NCBI GenBank assembly: GCA_034928145.1
Contig: JAYFPE010000009.1
Coordinates: forward strand, 62,001 to 126,000
DNA: 64,000 bases
Reading direction: 5' to 3'
DNA from: Pelethousia sp034928145
GTDB lineage: Bacteria; Bacillota; Clostridia; Christensenellales; CAG-138
The translations under genes were made by a program, and so were the position numbers. This document shows, in pieces, positions 9,401 through 16,187 of the stretch; within the stretch, counting starts at the first letter, position 1, and each line of letters begins with the position of its first letter. The notes under the pieces are model-generated. The model was not told the origin of the DNA and did not search any database. It saw only the letters and a program-made list of their open reading frames with translations.

Positions 9401-9550
9401 CGCGCCGGAGCCAACACTTCGAGCGCCATCATTACCTTGCTCCAGCGCCGCACCAACGTAACCGTTTATTATGTGCTGGGCGGCTGGTGCCTGGTGAGCT
9501 ATGGCGGCGCTTTCGGCTATGTGACCAGCGATTATGTGGATTTAGGATAG
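6479..9550 (+). CDS. secreted SpoIID/LytB-domain protein with seven SH3b repeats
   Basis: Protein of 1023 residues starting at the ATG preceded by GAGGTG six bases upstream; 29 codons upstream are open but precede a clear signal peptide (residues 1-29, RRPFRRF then a hydrophobic core ending in ALA). A SpoIID/LytB domain follows, with YLYGVVGYEM near 141 and HGVGLSQRGAQQ near 381. Then come seven bacterial SH3 domains (about 440-1021), each with the VN(L/F/M)R-x-G-x-x-T signature and a G-x-W half way along, separated by Thr/Ser/Pro-rich linkers. SpoIID proteins cleave glycan strands of denuded peptidoglycan in engulfment; classical SpoIID has no SH3b repeats, so this may be a wall-bound lytic transglycosylase of vegetative or spore cells. 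Confidence 0.9.
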   Translation: MRRPFRRFLAFALVLTLLLPLLPAGRALAANDYSYVKVKLSTNNATSLTIYASGSYFVAENGAAFTGGTISLRSNYDGTMTLNHSSQGDVYTGPSISLMRAKMDQSAGYLQLNGYRYLGHFYFSVLSSAYLRVVNEVPLAHYLYGVVGYEMSNSFPIEALKAQAIAAKGYALSLRTGGAYDIGDTSSDQVYKGFDASATSVISAVDSTISEVLSVNGSLLTTYYAASNGGETMLPGQAWSGRNNAGYAVNLDPYDLRNVYSKKETVSVPLNQGGSINQGLWNLLLTKASAATGQSCTQLYSISAFSLHTPRYSGQSRNLTAGSATLSAMTAAGETLQNININFTTAELEAYSVVIDSSLRIFWGEQAANGSAYYIYHLRYGHGVGLSQRGAQQAASEGLNYRQILSFYYPGATLATIPVKTPTDPVNSGTGSPASGAVTARTTGNVNLRAGAGTNYTALTTVPNGSEVYVYDRSDGWAQVSYSSYSGYISEKYIHYVNGYPSIMPTPTPNPSATPAPTASPGVIAFGAVTGQGVNFRTGPGTGYASLTKLNRGTALEIYGQESGWYKAAVAGQMGYIISSYVSITGYPALLPSGDAGAEQAIPTPTSGFLFPIATPTASITTAPTADPYTTVSTGLLNTGNVNFRMGPATSYGNLGKLSKNTGVYILGQEGSWYRVYIGGVTGYVYADYITVTGTARIDASGNVEGAPPAGSTGLGKTTGKVYLRKGPGTSNAQLAILKPDTELTLYGSSDGWYKVKLSDGTEGYVSSKYVTVTQSYTSTTAPVTSGTTGTAAAEQSSGTGVTTTDVNFRQGPATTTKKLGRIASGSNVTLYGLEGDWYRVDYNGAKGYIYWKYIKKTSESTVTIGGGSASTPPPGTTVNSASSVQLAKGSAGGKVNLRKGPSTDTDKLELLAKGTDLDILGQCGDWYYVLYKGKAAFANKSYVRVESQGTAGIPQVSAGIAPRVCATTAQVNMRAGANTSSAIITLLQRRTNVTVYYVLGGWCLVSYGGAFGYVTSDYVDLG

Positions 9551-9570
9551 GGACTTTGTGAACCTCTTGT

Positions 9571-9599
9571 GATAAAATCCAGCGCGTATTGATTTTATC
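9571..9599. repeat. inverted repeat overlapping the htpG -35 region
   Basis: Nine-base arms GATAAAATC (9571-9579) and GATTTTATC (9591-9599) with an 11-base spacer, 20 bp after the SpoIID-like stop. The right arm overlaps the -35 box of the htpG promoter. It may be a weak terminator or an operator for a second regulator. Confidence 0.5.
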
Positions 9600-9617
9600 C
9601 GAACGGAATATTATAGT
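9589..9617 (+). promoter_or_regulatory. htpG: sigma-A promoter of htpG
   Basis: TTGATT (9589-9594), a 17-bp spacer and TATAGT (9612-9617). The CIRCE operator starts five bases after the -10 box, so bound HrcA would cover the transcription start. Confidence 0.8.
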
Positions 9618-9621
9618 TATG

Positions 9622-9648
9622 TTAGCACTCAGTGTAAATGAGTGCTAA
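9622..9648. promoter_or_regulatory. CIRCE operator (HrcA binding site)
   Basis: Exact consensus TTAGCACTC, nine-base spacer, GAGTGCTAA. HrcA binds this element to repress class I heat-shock genes. In B. subtilis it controls groE and dnaK but not htpG. Confidence 0.97.
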
Positions 9649-9679
9649 CGTTCTTTTATTGCATGGGAGGATTGAAACG

Positions 9680-11566
9680 ATGGCGAAAAAGGCATTCAAA
9701 ACGGAATCCAAGCGGCTGTTGGAGCTAATGATCAACTCCATCTACACCCATAAGGAAATTTTTCTGCGCGAGCTTCTCTCCAACGCCAGCGATGCGCTGG
9801 ACAAGCTGCATTTTCGCTCCCTCACGGACGACCGCGTCAAGCTGGGCCAGGGGGATTTTTATATCCGCATCACCCCGGATAAGGCAGGCCGCACCCTTAC
9901 CATCAGCGACAACGGCTGCGGCATGCGGGCAGAGGAGCTGGAAAACAACCTGGGCGTAATCGCCCAGAGCGGCACGCTGGCCTTCCGCAAGGAGCATGCA
10001 GAAGATAAGGATCTCGACGTGATCGGCCAATTCGGCGTGGGCTTTTATTCCGCCTTCATGGTGGCAAAGAGCGTGCGGGTAGTCTCCCGCGCTTTTGACA
10101 GCGAACAGGCATACGAGTGGCAATCCGCCGGCGCTGATGGCTACACCATTTCCCCGGCCGAGCGGGCCGAAGCGGGCACGGACGTGATCCTTACCCTCAA
10201 AGAGGATACCGAGGAGGAGAAATACGGCCAATACCTGGAGGAATACACCCTCACTTCGCTGGTTAAGAAATATTCCGATTATATCCGCTACCCCATCCGC
10301 ATGGAGGTGGAGAAGAGCCGCCCCAAGGAGGGCAGCGAAAGCGAATATGAGCAATATATAGAGGACGGCGTACTCAACAGCATGACGCCCCTGTGGAAAA
10401 AAAGCAAGGCCGAGCTAACGGATGAGGATTACAACCAATTCTACATGGATAAATTTCACGATTTCGAGCCGCCGCTTCTACGCATCCATACCAGCGTAGA
10501 GGGCGCGGTCTCCTACAATGCGCTGTTGTTTATCCCTAAGCGGCCGCCCTATGATTTTTATTCCAAAGAATACAAACGCGGCTTGCAGCTCTACACCAGC
10601 GGCGTGATGATCATGGACAAATGCGAGGATCTGGTGCCGGATTACTTTGGCTTTGTGCGGGGGCTGGTGGATTCGGCGGATCTTTCCCTAAATATCTCCC
10701 GGGAAATGCTCCAGCACGACCGCCAACTGCAGGTGATCGCTAAAAACCTTAAAAAGAAGATCAAGGCTGAGCTGCTAAACTTTTTGGAGACGGATCGGGA
10801 AGCCTACGAAAGCTTCTTCAAGGCCTTCGGCCTCACTCTCAAATACGGCCTCTACGCGGGCTTTGGCGCAAACAAGGAGCTGCTGGAGGACTTGGTGATG
10901 TTCCATTCCGCCAAGGAGGATAAGCTCGTTACCCTCAAGGAATATGTGGCGGCCATGCCCGAGGAGCAAAAGGAGATCTATTACGCCTGCGCCGAAACCA
11001 CCCAACGGGCAATGAGCCTGCCGCAAACGGAGCTGGTGCGGGAAAAGGGCTACGATATCCTTTGCCTGGTAGACGATGTGGATGAATTCGCGCTCAAGAT
11101 GCTGAACGCTTATCAGGAAAAGCCCTTCCGCTCCGTATCCGATAAGGATCTGGATCTTTCCACAGAGGAAGAAAAGCGGGCCTTCGCGGACAAAGAAAAG
11201 GAGCACGGCGACCTGCTCACGGCCCTGCAAAAGGCCCTTGACGGCCAGGTCAAGGCCGTACGGCTTTCCAGCAAGCTGAAGAACTCCCCGGTCTGCCTAG
11301 TGAGTGACGGGCCGCTTTCCATCGAAATGGAGAAAGTGCTCAATTCCATGCCCAATAGCGAAGAGGGCGGCCCCCTCAAGGCCGAGCGCGTGCTGGAAAT
11401 CAACCCGGCGCACCCTGTATTTGCCGCCCTTTCCGCCCTGCCCGAAGGCGACCCCAAGCTGGCGGACTACGCCAGCCTCCTCTACGACCAGGCTCTGCTG
11501 ATCGAGGGCCTGCCCATCGAAGATCCGGTGGCATTCTCCAACCGCGTGTGCGCGCTGATGCGATAG
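9680..11566 (+). CDS. htpG: molecular chaperone HtpG (Hsp90)
   Basis: ATP-dependent cytosolic chaperone of 628 residues. The ATG at 9680 is preceded by GGGAGG at the right spacing and gives the typical start (MAKKAFKTESKRLLELMINS). The GHKL ATPase motifs are present: ELLSNASDA, DNGCGM and GQFGVGFYSAF. The middle and C-terminal Hsp90 domains follow (NISREMLQHDRQL). It is a single-gene unit: its own CIRCE promoter upstream and a terminator hairpin directly downstream. Confidence 0.98.
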   Translation: MAKKAFKTESKRLLELMINSIYTHKEIFLRELLSNASDALDKLHFRSLTDDRVKLGQGDFYIRITPDKAGRTLTISDNGCGMRAEELENNLGVIAQSGTLAFRKEHAEDKDLDVIGQFGVGFYSAFMVAKSVRVVSRAFDSEQAYEWQSAGADGYTISPAERAEAGTDVILTLKEDTEEEKYGQYLEEYTLTSLVKKYSDYIRYPIRMEVEKSRPKEGSESEYEQYIEDGVLNSMTPLWKKSKAELTDEDYNQFYMDKFHDFEPPLLRIHTSVEGAVSYNALLFIPKRPPYDFYSKEYKRGLQLYTSGVMIMDKCEDLVPDYFGFVRGLVDSADLSLNISREMLQHDRQLQVIAKNLKKKIKAELLNFLETDREAYESFFKAFGLTLKYGLYAGFGANKELLEDLVMFHSAKEDKLVTLKEYVAAMPEEQKEIYYACAETTQRAMSLPQTELVREKGYDILCLVDDVDEFALKMLNAYQEKPFRSVSDKDLDLSTEEEKRAFADKEKEHGDLLTALQKALDGQVKAVRLSSKLKNSPVCLVSDGPLSIEMEKVLNSMPNSEEGGPLKAERVLEINPAHPVFAALSALPEGDPKLADYASLLYDQALLIEGLPIEDPVAFSNRVCALMR

Positions 11567-11580
11567 ATCGCGATCCATAA

Positions 11581-11615
11581 AAGAACCGCCCAGGGTTGGC
11601 CTTGGGCGGTTCTTT
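11581..11615 (+). terminator. rho-independent terminator of htpG
   Basis: Stem AAGAACCGCCCA / TGGGCGGTTCTT (11581-11592 and 11603-11614), 14 bp after the stop, followed by a short T-rich run. It also separates htpG from the convergent spoVT. Confidence 0.85.
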
Positions 11616-11668
11616 CTATAAATATATATTCAATTTTGGCGCGATCTACCAGGGCGTGAAGCTGCAGT

Positions 11669-12214
11669 TCAAGTCTCCATCTGCTTACCCATAAAGTGGG
11701 CGGCCGTTTCGCACAGCTTCAACTCCACCTCGCCCATGTTCTCCACCTCGCGGCTGAGCATAATGACCGCGCCAATCGCGTCCCCGCCCGCCAGGATGGG
11801 CACCACCACGGCGGAGCCGTAATCCATGGTATCCCCGTTCAAAAGGGGCACCATATTACCCTGGGCGCGGCTGAGCACGGCGCGCTCCCGCCGCTTCATC
11901 ATGCGCTCTACCTCATCGCTGATGGGCTTATCCATCATCTCCCGCTTGCTGCCTCCCGCCACGGCGATAACCGCGTCCTTATCGCAGATGGCGGTCATGT
12001 GCCCCAGCGCCTGGTATAAAGATTCGGCATATTCTTTGGCAAAGTCCCCCAGTTCGCCTATGGGCGAATATTTTTTAAGGATCACCTCACCATCCCGATC
12101 TGTGAATATCTCCAGGGGGTCGCCCTCGCGGATACGAAGGGTTCTGCGGATCTCCTTAGGAATGACAACGCGGCCCAATTCGTCGATGCGCCTTACGATA
12201 CCTGTTGCTTTCAA
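11669..12214 (-). CDS. spoVT: stage V sporulation protein T (AbrB/GAF regulator)
   Basis: Sigma-G-stage transcription regulator of the forespore, 181 residues. The TTG at 12214 is chosen: AGGAGG stands nine bases upstream and the protein then starts at the conserved KATGIVRRIDELGRVVIPKE. Upstream codons in frame (to 12340) are non-conserved. The N-terminal AbrB swapped-hairpin DNA-binding domain (1-50) ends in DGEVILKKYSPIGE, and a GAF-like domain fills the rest. The 5' end, leader and promoter are duplicated at 26714-26841. Confidence 0.96.
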   Translation of the reverse strand: MKATGIVRRIDELGRVVIPKEIRRTLRIREGDPLEIFTDRDGEVILKKYSPIGELGDFAKEYAESLYQALGHMTAICDKDAVIAVAGGSKREMMDKPISDEVERMMKRRERAVLSRAQGNMVPLLNGDTMDYGSAVVVPILAGGDAIGAVIMLSREVENMGEVELKLCETAAHFMGKQMET

Positions 12215-12311
12215 TGCCCTATTCCTCCTGTTGCGTGGTTCTTTTTTGGCTGTAGCACTAGTATTTGTAAGCGCGCGGGATGTATGCGGGCTTTTCCGTG
12301 GTGATTTTTGG
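12183..12311. repeat. direct repeat copy 1 (spoVT 5' end and promoter)
   Basis: About 129 bp covering the first ten codons, ribosome site and promoter of spoVT. It matches 26714-26841 in the same orientation with roughly nine differences by eye (about 93% identical). The two copies enclose the glycan locus. Confidence 0.93.
12259..12287 (-). promoter_or_regulatory. spoVT: putative sigma-G promoter of spoVT
   Basis: On the minus strand GCATA (plus 12283-12287) and AATACTA (plus 12259-12265) are separated by 17 bp. This fits the sigma-G pattern (gmATR, 17-18 bp, CATnmTA) and spoVT is a known sigma-G gene in B. subtilis. The start codon is 45 bp downstream. Confidence 0.6.
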
Positions 12312-12386
12312 CAGGCCGGGAAGGCGGCGCTGGTTCGCAAAAACAGTCTCTAGATATAAGACTGCCTTTTCGGTATGTAGCAAAAG

Positions 12387-12462
12387 CTAAAATACATACG
12401 ACTGGGGGGCAGTTCAATATCCAGGTCCACTTTTCCGATCCTTCGTTCATTATGTATTTTAG
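12387..12462. repeat. 12-bp perfect inverted repeat between spoVT and the glycan genes
   Basis: Arms CTAAAATACATA (12387-12398) and TATGTATTTTAG (12451-12462), 52-base spacer, in the gap after the last glycan gene. Function unknown; it could fold at the end of the glycan transcript. Confidence 0.45.
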
Positions 12463-12529
12463 AGATACCCAAGAATACTCTATTTCTCATAGCAGAATAC
12501 GCACCAATCCTCAATTCCACACGAATGCA

Positions 12530-13327
12530 TTACTTGGCAGTAGGTATCAAGTTTGCAAGCATGAAGTCATAAACCTTATAGGCCACCAGTAAATGCCCCT
12601 TATCATTCAAGTGAACCCCATCTCCTGTTTCATTTTTACGTTGCGTGGTAGAATCTATATGTGAAAAGTATTCTTTATTATTGTCTTCATTCCAAGGGCG
12701 TAGGCCGCTAGAGCGATACAGGTCCAATACAGGCAGGGAATATTCGCCAGACATTGTAATCACCGCATTTATATGTTCTACATACTCACCACGTTCACCC
12801 CAGCAATAAAGGCGGGGAGTGGAGGTAATCACGCCAATTGGCGTATTAGGATATTTTTCAATCAACTTATCAAAAAATAGCTTCAGGGATCCATAAAAGG
12901 TGTGTTCGGTTTCGTCTCCATATGCTCCAACAGCATAATGCCTATCGTTTAGCCCTCCCATTATTGTAATAATATCAATATCCACAGGGTAGTTCTCCAT
13001 TTCAGAAAGCCAGCCTCCGTTCCCTTGAAAAGCATAATTAAAGCCCGTCCCGCTCGCCGCTACATTTACGACCTCCATATGTAGCCATTCGCTTACATAT
13101 GTATGATAATTTTTTTGAGTATGAAAATTTGATTCTGAAATACTATCCCCTATTACCAGCCACCTTTTACCATAGAAGGCTGCTTCTCTCACTACTTCTT
13201 CTCTTGTAACACCTTCGCTTCTCCGTATTACTTCTCTTGCAACGCCTTCGCTTTCGCAGCCGATCAATACTACGATAATACAGCAAATCGCACAGAGCAT
13301 TGCAGCAAATACCTTTTTTGATTTCAT
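12530..13327 (-). CDS. SGNH/GDSL hydrolase lipoprotein
   Basis: Protein of 265 residues. A signal peptide ends in the lipobox Leu-Ile-Gly-Cys24, so it should be anchored outside the cell. The SGNH blocks are clear: GDSIS (block I, Ser nucleophile), a Gly in AASGTG (block II), GGLND (block III) and DGVHLND (block V, Asp/His). Just after the lipobox an 11-residue segment is duplicated (SEGVAREVIRR then SEGVTREEVVR), a tandem repeat also visible in the DNA at 13188-13260. As the last gene of the glycan locus it is a good candidate for removing O-acetyl or other ester groups from the surface glycan. It could also act on an unrelated ester. Confidence 0.85.
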   Translation of the reverse strand: MKSKKVFAAMLCAICCIIVVLIGCESEGVAREVIRRSEGVTREEVVREAAFYGKRWLVIGDSISESNFHTQKNYHTYVSEWLHMEVVNVAASGTGFNYAFQGNGGWLSEMENYPVDIDIITIMGGLNDRHYAVGAYGDETEHTFYGSLKLFFDKLIEKYPNTPIGVITSTPRLYCWGERGEYVEHINAVITMSGEYSLPVLDLYRSSGLRPWNEDNNKEYFSHIDSTTQRKNETGDGVHLNDKGHLLVAYKVYDFMLANLIPTAK

Positions 13328-13435
13328 AAAAACCTTTCCGAGTCAAGCTATCTCTGTATAGGGTGGCGGAACAGTTGCTTAATGAACTGCTTCACAACAT
13401 AGCCTTGAGGCATTTTGGCGAGGCAGCACGTAATG

Positions 13436-14620
13436 CTACTTTTTGCGGATAAGGCTTCGCACTTTTCGAACTACAGCATAAGGATATCTTATTATCCGTG
13501 TAATCTTTGCGGCAGTGTTCACGCCATAATAAAGCTTCTTCTCTACCCGTGTTAGAGCAGTATTGTGTTCATCTGCCCGCTGATTGAAAAGCGCCAGCAA
13601 TTCCGGCTGCAGCCAATGCGACCCGTCTGCACGAGTTCTGTCGCGTAAATCCCCATAATATATCACGGGTTGTCGAATTTCAGGGGCACGAATATTCGTT
13701 GCATAAAAATTTTTATATCGCTGTGGCATTGCGCCGGCACCTAGCGTCAACAGCGCATGTCCGTTGTAACAATGCGGAAGTCTGCATTTGCCAATGGGTA
13801 CATATTTTATAGGCTTTGATAAATCCTTAAAGATGTTCTGCGTAAAATTGCTGCGGTAACATTGTCCGCATAAGCCCGTAGCCAAATTTACCGCTAGAAC
13901 AGTAACGCCAGCCATACAGTATTCATGCCGTATTTCACCAAATATACCCGTCTTAAACTCAAAAAACGGAGACTCAAAGGCAGAGAATGCCTTGATATAT
14001 TCATCGGTAGGCAGCTTGGTGAGATACTCTATATTCCTTGTCGCATCATTGCGTGCAATTGTACACTGCGGATATGCCCCAAAATGTTCAAGAGAAAATG
14101 CTTTGACTTCTTCAATGTATGGGATTAATTCATCTGATGGCGTTACTTCCACACTTGCGGAAGCACCCGCCGCCCACACAGCGTTGACATTGTCAGCAAA
14201 CACCTGAAGCAAATTTCTCTTTTTGAGTTCAAGCCAATGGAACGAGCATTTAAATTCCACCCGTTTTAACAGTTCTTTGTCCCATGATAAAATTTTGTCG
14301 AGCATAGGCGTAATCATCATATTGCTTACAATCTCCGCAAAATGGCCCTGTTCGACTATGCCCTTGATATATTCATCAATCTTTTTTGTCAGCAACGTCT
14401 CACCGTCAGCACAAAAGTTGAAATAGCATACCCCTCCTAGCCTCTCTACGGAAAACGCTTTTGCTACATGTTCAGGCGAATATTCAAAGCGCGCTTGTTC
14501 GCCCTGAAAGGCAACATCACGGTGCGTTAAATAACAGTAATGGCATCGAAAGTTGCATATCGATGTAGGAATAGCGCAAAGCACAATCCTTTTTAATTTT
14601 GGTGCGGATATAGTGGACAT
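13436..14620 (-). CDS. radical SAM enzyme with C-terminal cysteine clusters
   Basis: Protein of 394 residues using the ATG at 14620, which has GGAGAG seven bases upstream and removes the overlap with the flippase gene. The radical SAM motif CxxxCxxC is Cys22, Cys26, Cys29 (CNFRCHYC), and the SAM-binding segment FNFCADGE follows. Late cysteines (LCGQC and GKCRLPHC) suggest one or two auxiliary iron-sulfur clusters of the SPASM or Twitch type. The C-terminus is basic. It sits 13 bp after the flippase gene, between it and the SGNH hydrolase. I infer a modification of the glycan, its lipid carrier or a small peptide; the substrate cannot be read. Confidence 0.85.
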   Translation of the reverse strand: MSTISAPKLKRIVLCAIPTSICNFRCHYCYLTHRDVAFQGEQARFEYSPEHVAKAFSVERLGGVCYFNFCADGETLLTKKIDEYIKGIVEQGHFAEIVSNMMITPMLDKILSWDKELLKRVEFKCSFHWLELKKRNLLQVFADNVNAVWAAGASASVEVTPSDELIPYIEEVKAFSLEHFGAYPQCTIARNDATRNIEYLTKLPTDEYIKAFSAFESPFFEFKTGIFGEIRHEYCMAGVTVLAVNLATGLCGQCYRSNFTQNIFKDLSKPIKYVPIGKCRLPHCYNGHALLTLGAGAMPQRYKNFYATNIRAPEIRQPVIYYGDLRDRTRADGSHWLQPELLALFNQRADEHNTALTRVEKKLYYGVNTAAKITRIIRYPYAVVRKVRSLIRKK

Positions 14621-14633
14621 ATGAAAACTCTCC

Positions 14634-16187
14634 TTATCTTTTTGCCAGCCTGCCAATTAACTTCTTTGCAAGCGCAAAAATCAATATTCTTTCCTCTTTG
14701 CTCAGAATAACAAGCGTATTTACCGCGAACGCAAGCACGGCTGTCACGCTGCATGAAATAAACATTAGCTTCCAGCCGGCAGGGTAAATAAGCTGGCGGG
14801 CTATATAGCCAATGCACATTACAATCGCCGTACAAATGGCAGAATACCAAACGCCAATATAGAACTTGTGCCATGCAAAGCCCAGGTAGCGTGCGGATGC
14901 CGGTATTGTATAACACAAGTTTCGTAATAACCCAATTAGTACACTCGTTCCCGCAACAGCGTAAATGCCCAGATTCGTGAACCTTACAGCGAACAGAACA
15001 AGTACCGTATTTAATATTCCGCTAATTATCACGCTTATAGCCTGCGGCTTCACCTTGTTGACAGTTGCAAAAACGTTTCCAACCGGTTGGACGCCGGCAA
15101 GAAGGGCCATCCAAAAGCAAGAGAGTACGGATAACACCTGTAGCATTCCTGCATCCTCACCCGGTACCCATAAGCGAAAAAAATCTTGACCAAATATAAT
15201 CAGACCACCAAGTGGAATTGTACCTATAACCGCAAGTATCTTAAATGAGTGTTTAAGCTCGTTCCAAATCTCTTCCTTGCGCTCCTGCGCAAAATTAATA
15301 GTAAGTTTGGGAGCAAATGTTGATGCAATTTGCCAGTTTAATTGTTGGATCATTGACGGCACGGTTTTGGAGAGCGCTAATACTCCCATTGCTATAGGGC
15401 TGATGAATAAGTTACAGATGAGTAAATCCAGTCCTGTCAACAATATTTCTCCGGTTGCTTGTAAACTGCGCCAAATGCCCGAGGATACAATTTCTTTGAG
15501 TTTAATAAGCGAAAACTTCTCATTGTTGATTTTCAACACAGGCAGAAGACGTTCTTTATCCCGAAAGCTCCAAAACGCGGTTAACGGAACGCATAGCAAA
15601 GCCGCAAGCGTTACATAAAATACTCTTGGCTTTAAAGAAACGAACAAAATAATCGTTATGACAACACGCACAATCGTCGCGATCGCAATTCTTGCATATT
15701 GCAGGAAGAGTGTGTTTGTGGCATAATAGGCGTTATTCCAAAGCGACAGTAGGTTGCTGAGAACAAAGTTGACAAAGGCAAGCGCAAGCAGCATTTTAAC
15801 ATCGGATACCAACCCCGCTGTAATGTTAATAAGCGAATCCAGCCTCCAAATAACACCAATAAACGGAAGCAGTAAAAGAACGGCAAGAACAACATTCGCC
15901 CAGAATACAGATGTATAGTAGCCCACCGCCTTGTCCGTTTCATCCGTGGCAATAGCAATGGTAATAAATCTTCCGGACATTGAATTGATTGCCACCGTAA
16001 TAATCGAAACGTACGAAATTATATTATTAGCAAGCTGAATATAGCCATTAGCTTCAACGCCTAATGTGCGGACAATATAGGGAGAAATAAAGAAACCTAC
16101 GGCAACGTTTAGAACAAATGCGCTCATTGAAGCCGCGATATTGATTAAAAGTTTTCTCTTATCCGATATACTCTTTAAGTTCCCCAC
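14634..16187 (-). CDS. polysaccharide flippase (Wzx/PST family)
   Basis: Membrane protein of 517 residues with many hydrophobic segments from residue 12 to the C-terminus, and the family features FVLNVAVGFFISPYIVRTLGVEANG near the N-terminus and a SxxFAPKL segment mid-protein. Wzx proteins move undecaprenyl-linked oligosaccharide units across the membrane. The start overlaps the upstream GT2-pyruvyltransferase by 13 bp, pointing to coupled translation. Intact and with normal family length. Confidence 0.93.
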   Translation of the reverse strand: MGNLKSISDKRKLLINIAASMSAFVLNVAVGFFISPYIVRTLGVEANGYIQLANNIISYVSIITVAINSMSGRFITIAIATDETDKAVGYYTSVFWANVVLAVLLLLPFIGVIWRLDSLINITAGLVSDVKMLLALAFVNFVLSNLLSLWNNAYYATNTLFLQYARIAIATIVRVVITIILFVSLKPRVFYVTLAALLCVPLTAFWSFRDKERLLPVLKINNEKFSLIKLKEIVSSGIWRSLQATGEILLTGLDLLICNLFISPIAMGVLALSKTVPSMIQQLNWQIASTFAPKLTINFAQERKEEIWNELKHSFKILAVIGTIPLGGLIIFGQDFFRLWVPGEDAGMLQVLSVLSCFWMALLAGVQPVGNVFATVNKVKPQAISVIISGILNTVLVLFAVRFTNLGIYAVAGTSVLIGLLRNLCYTIPASARYLGFAWHKFYIGVWYSAICTAIVMCIGYIARQLIYPAGWKLMFISCSVTAVLAFAVNTLVILSKEERILIFALAKKLIGRLAKR

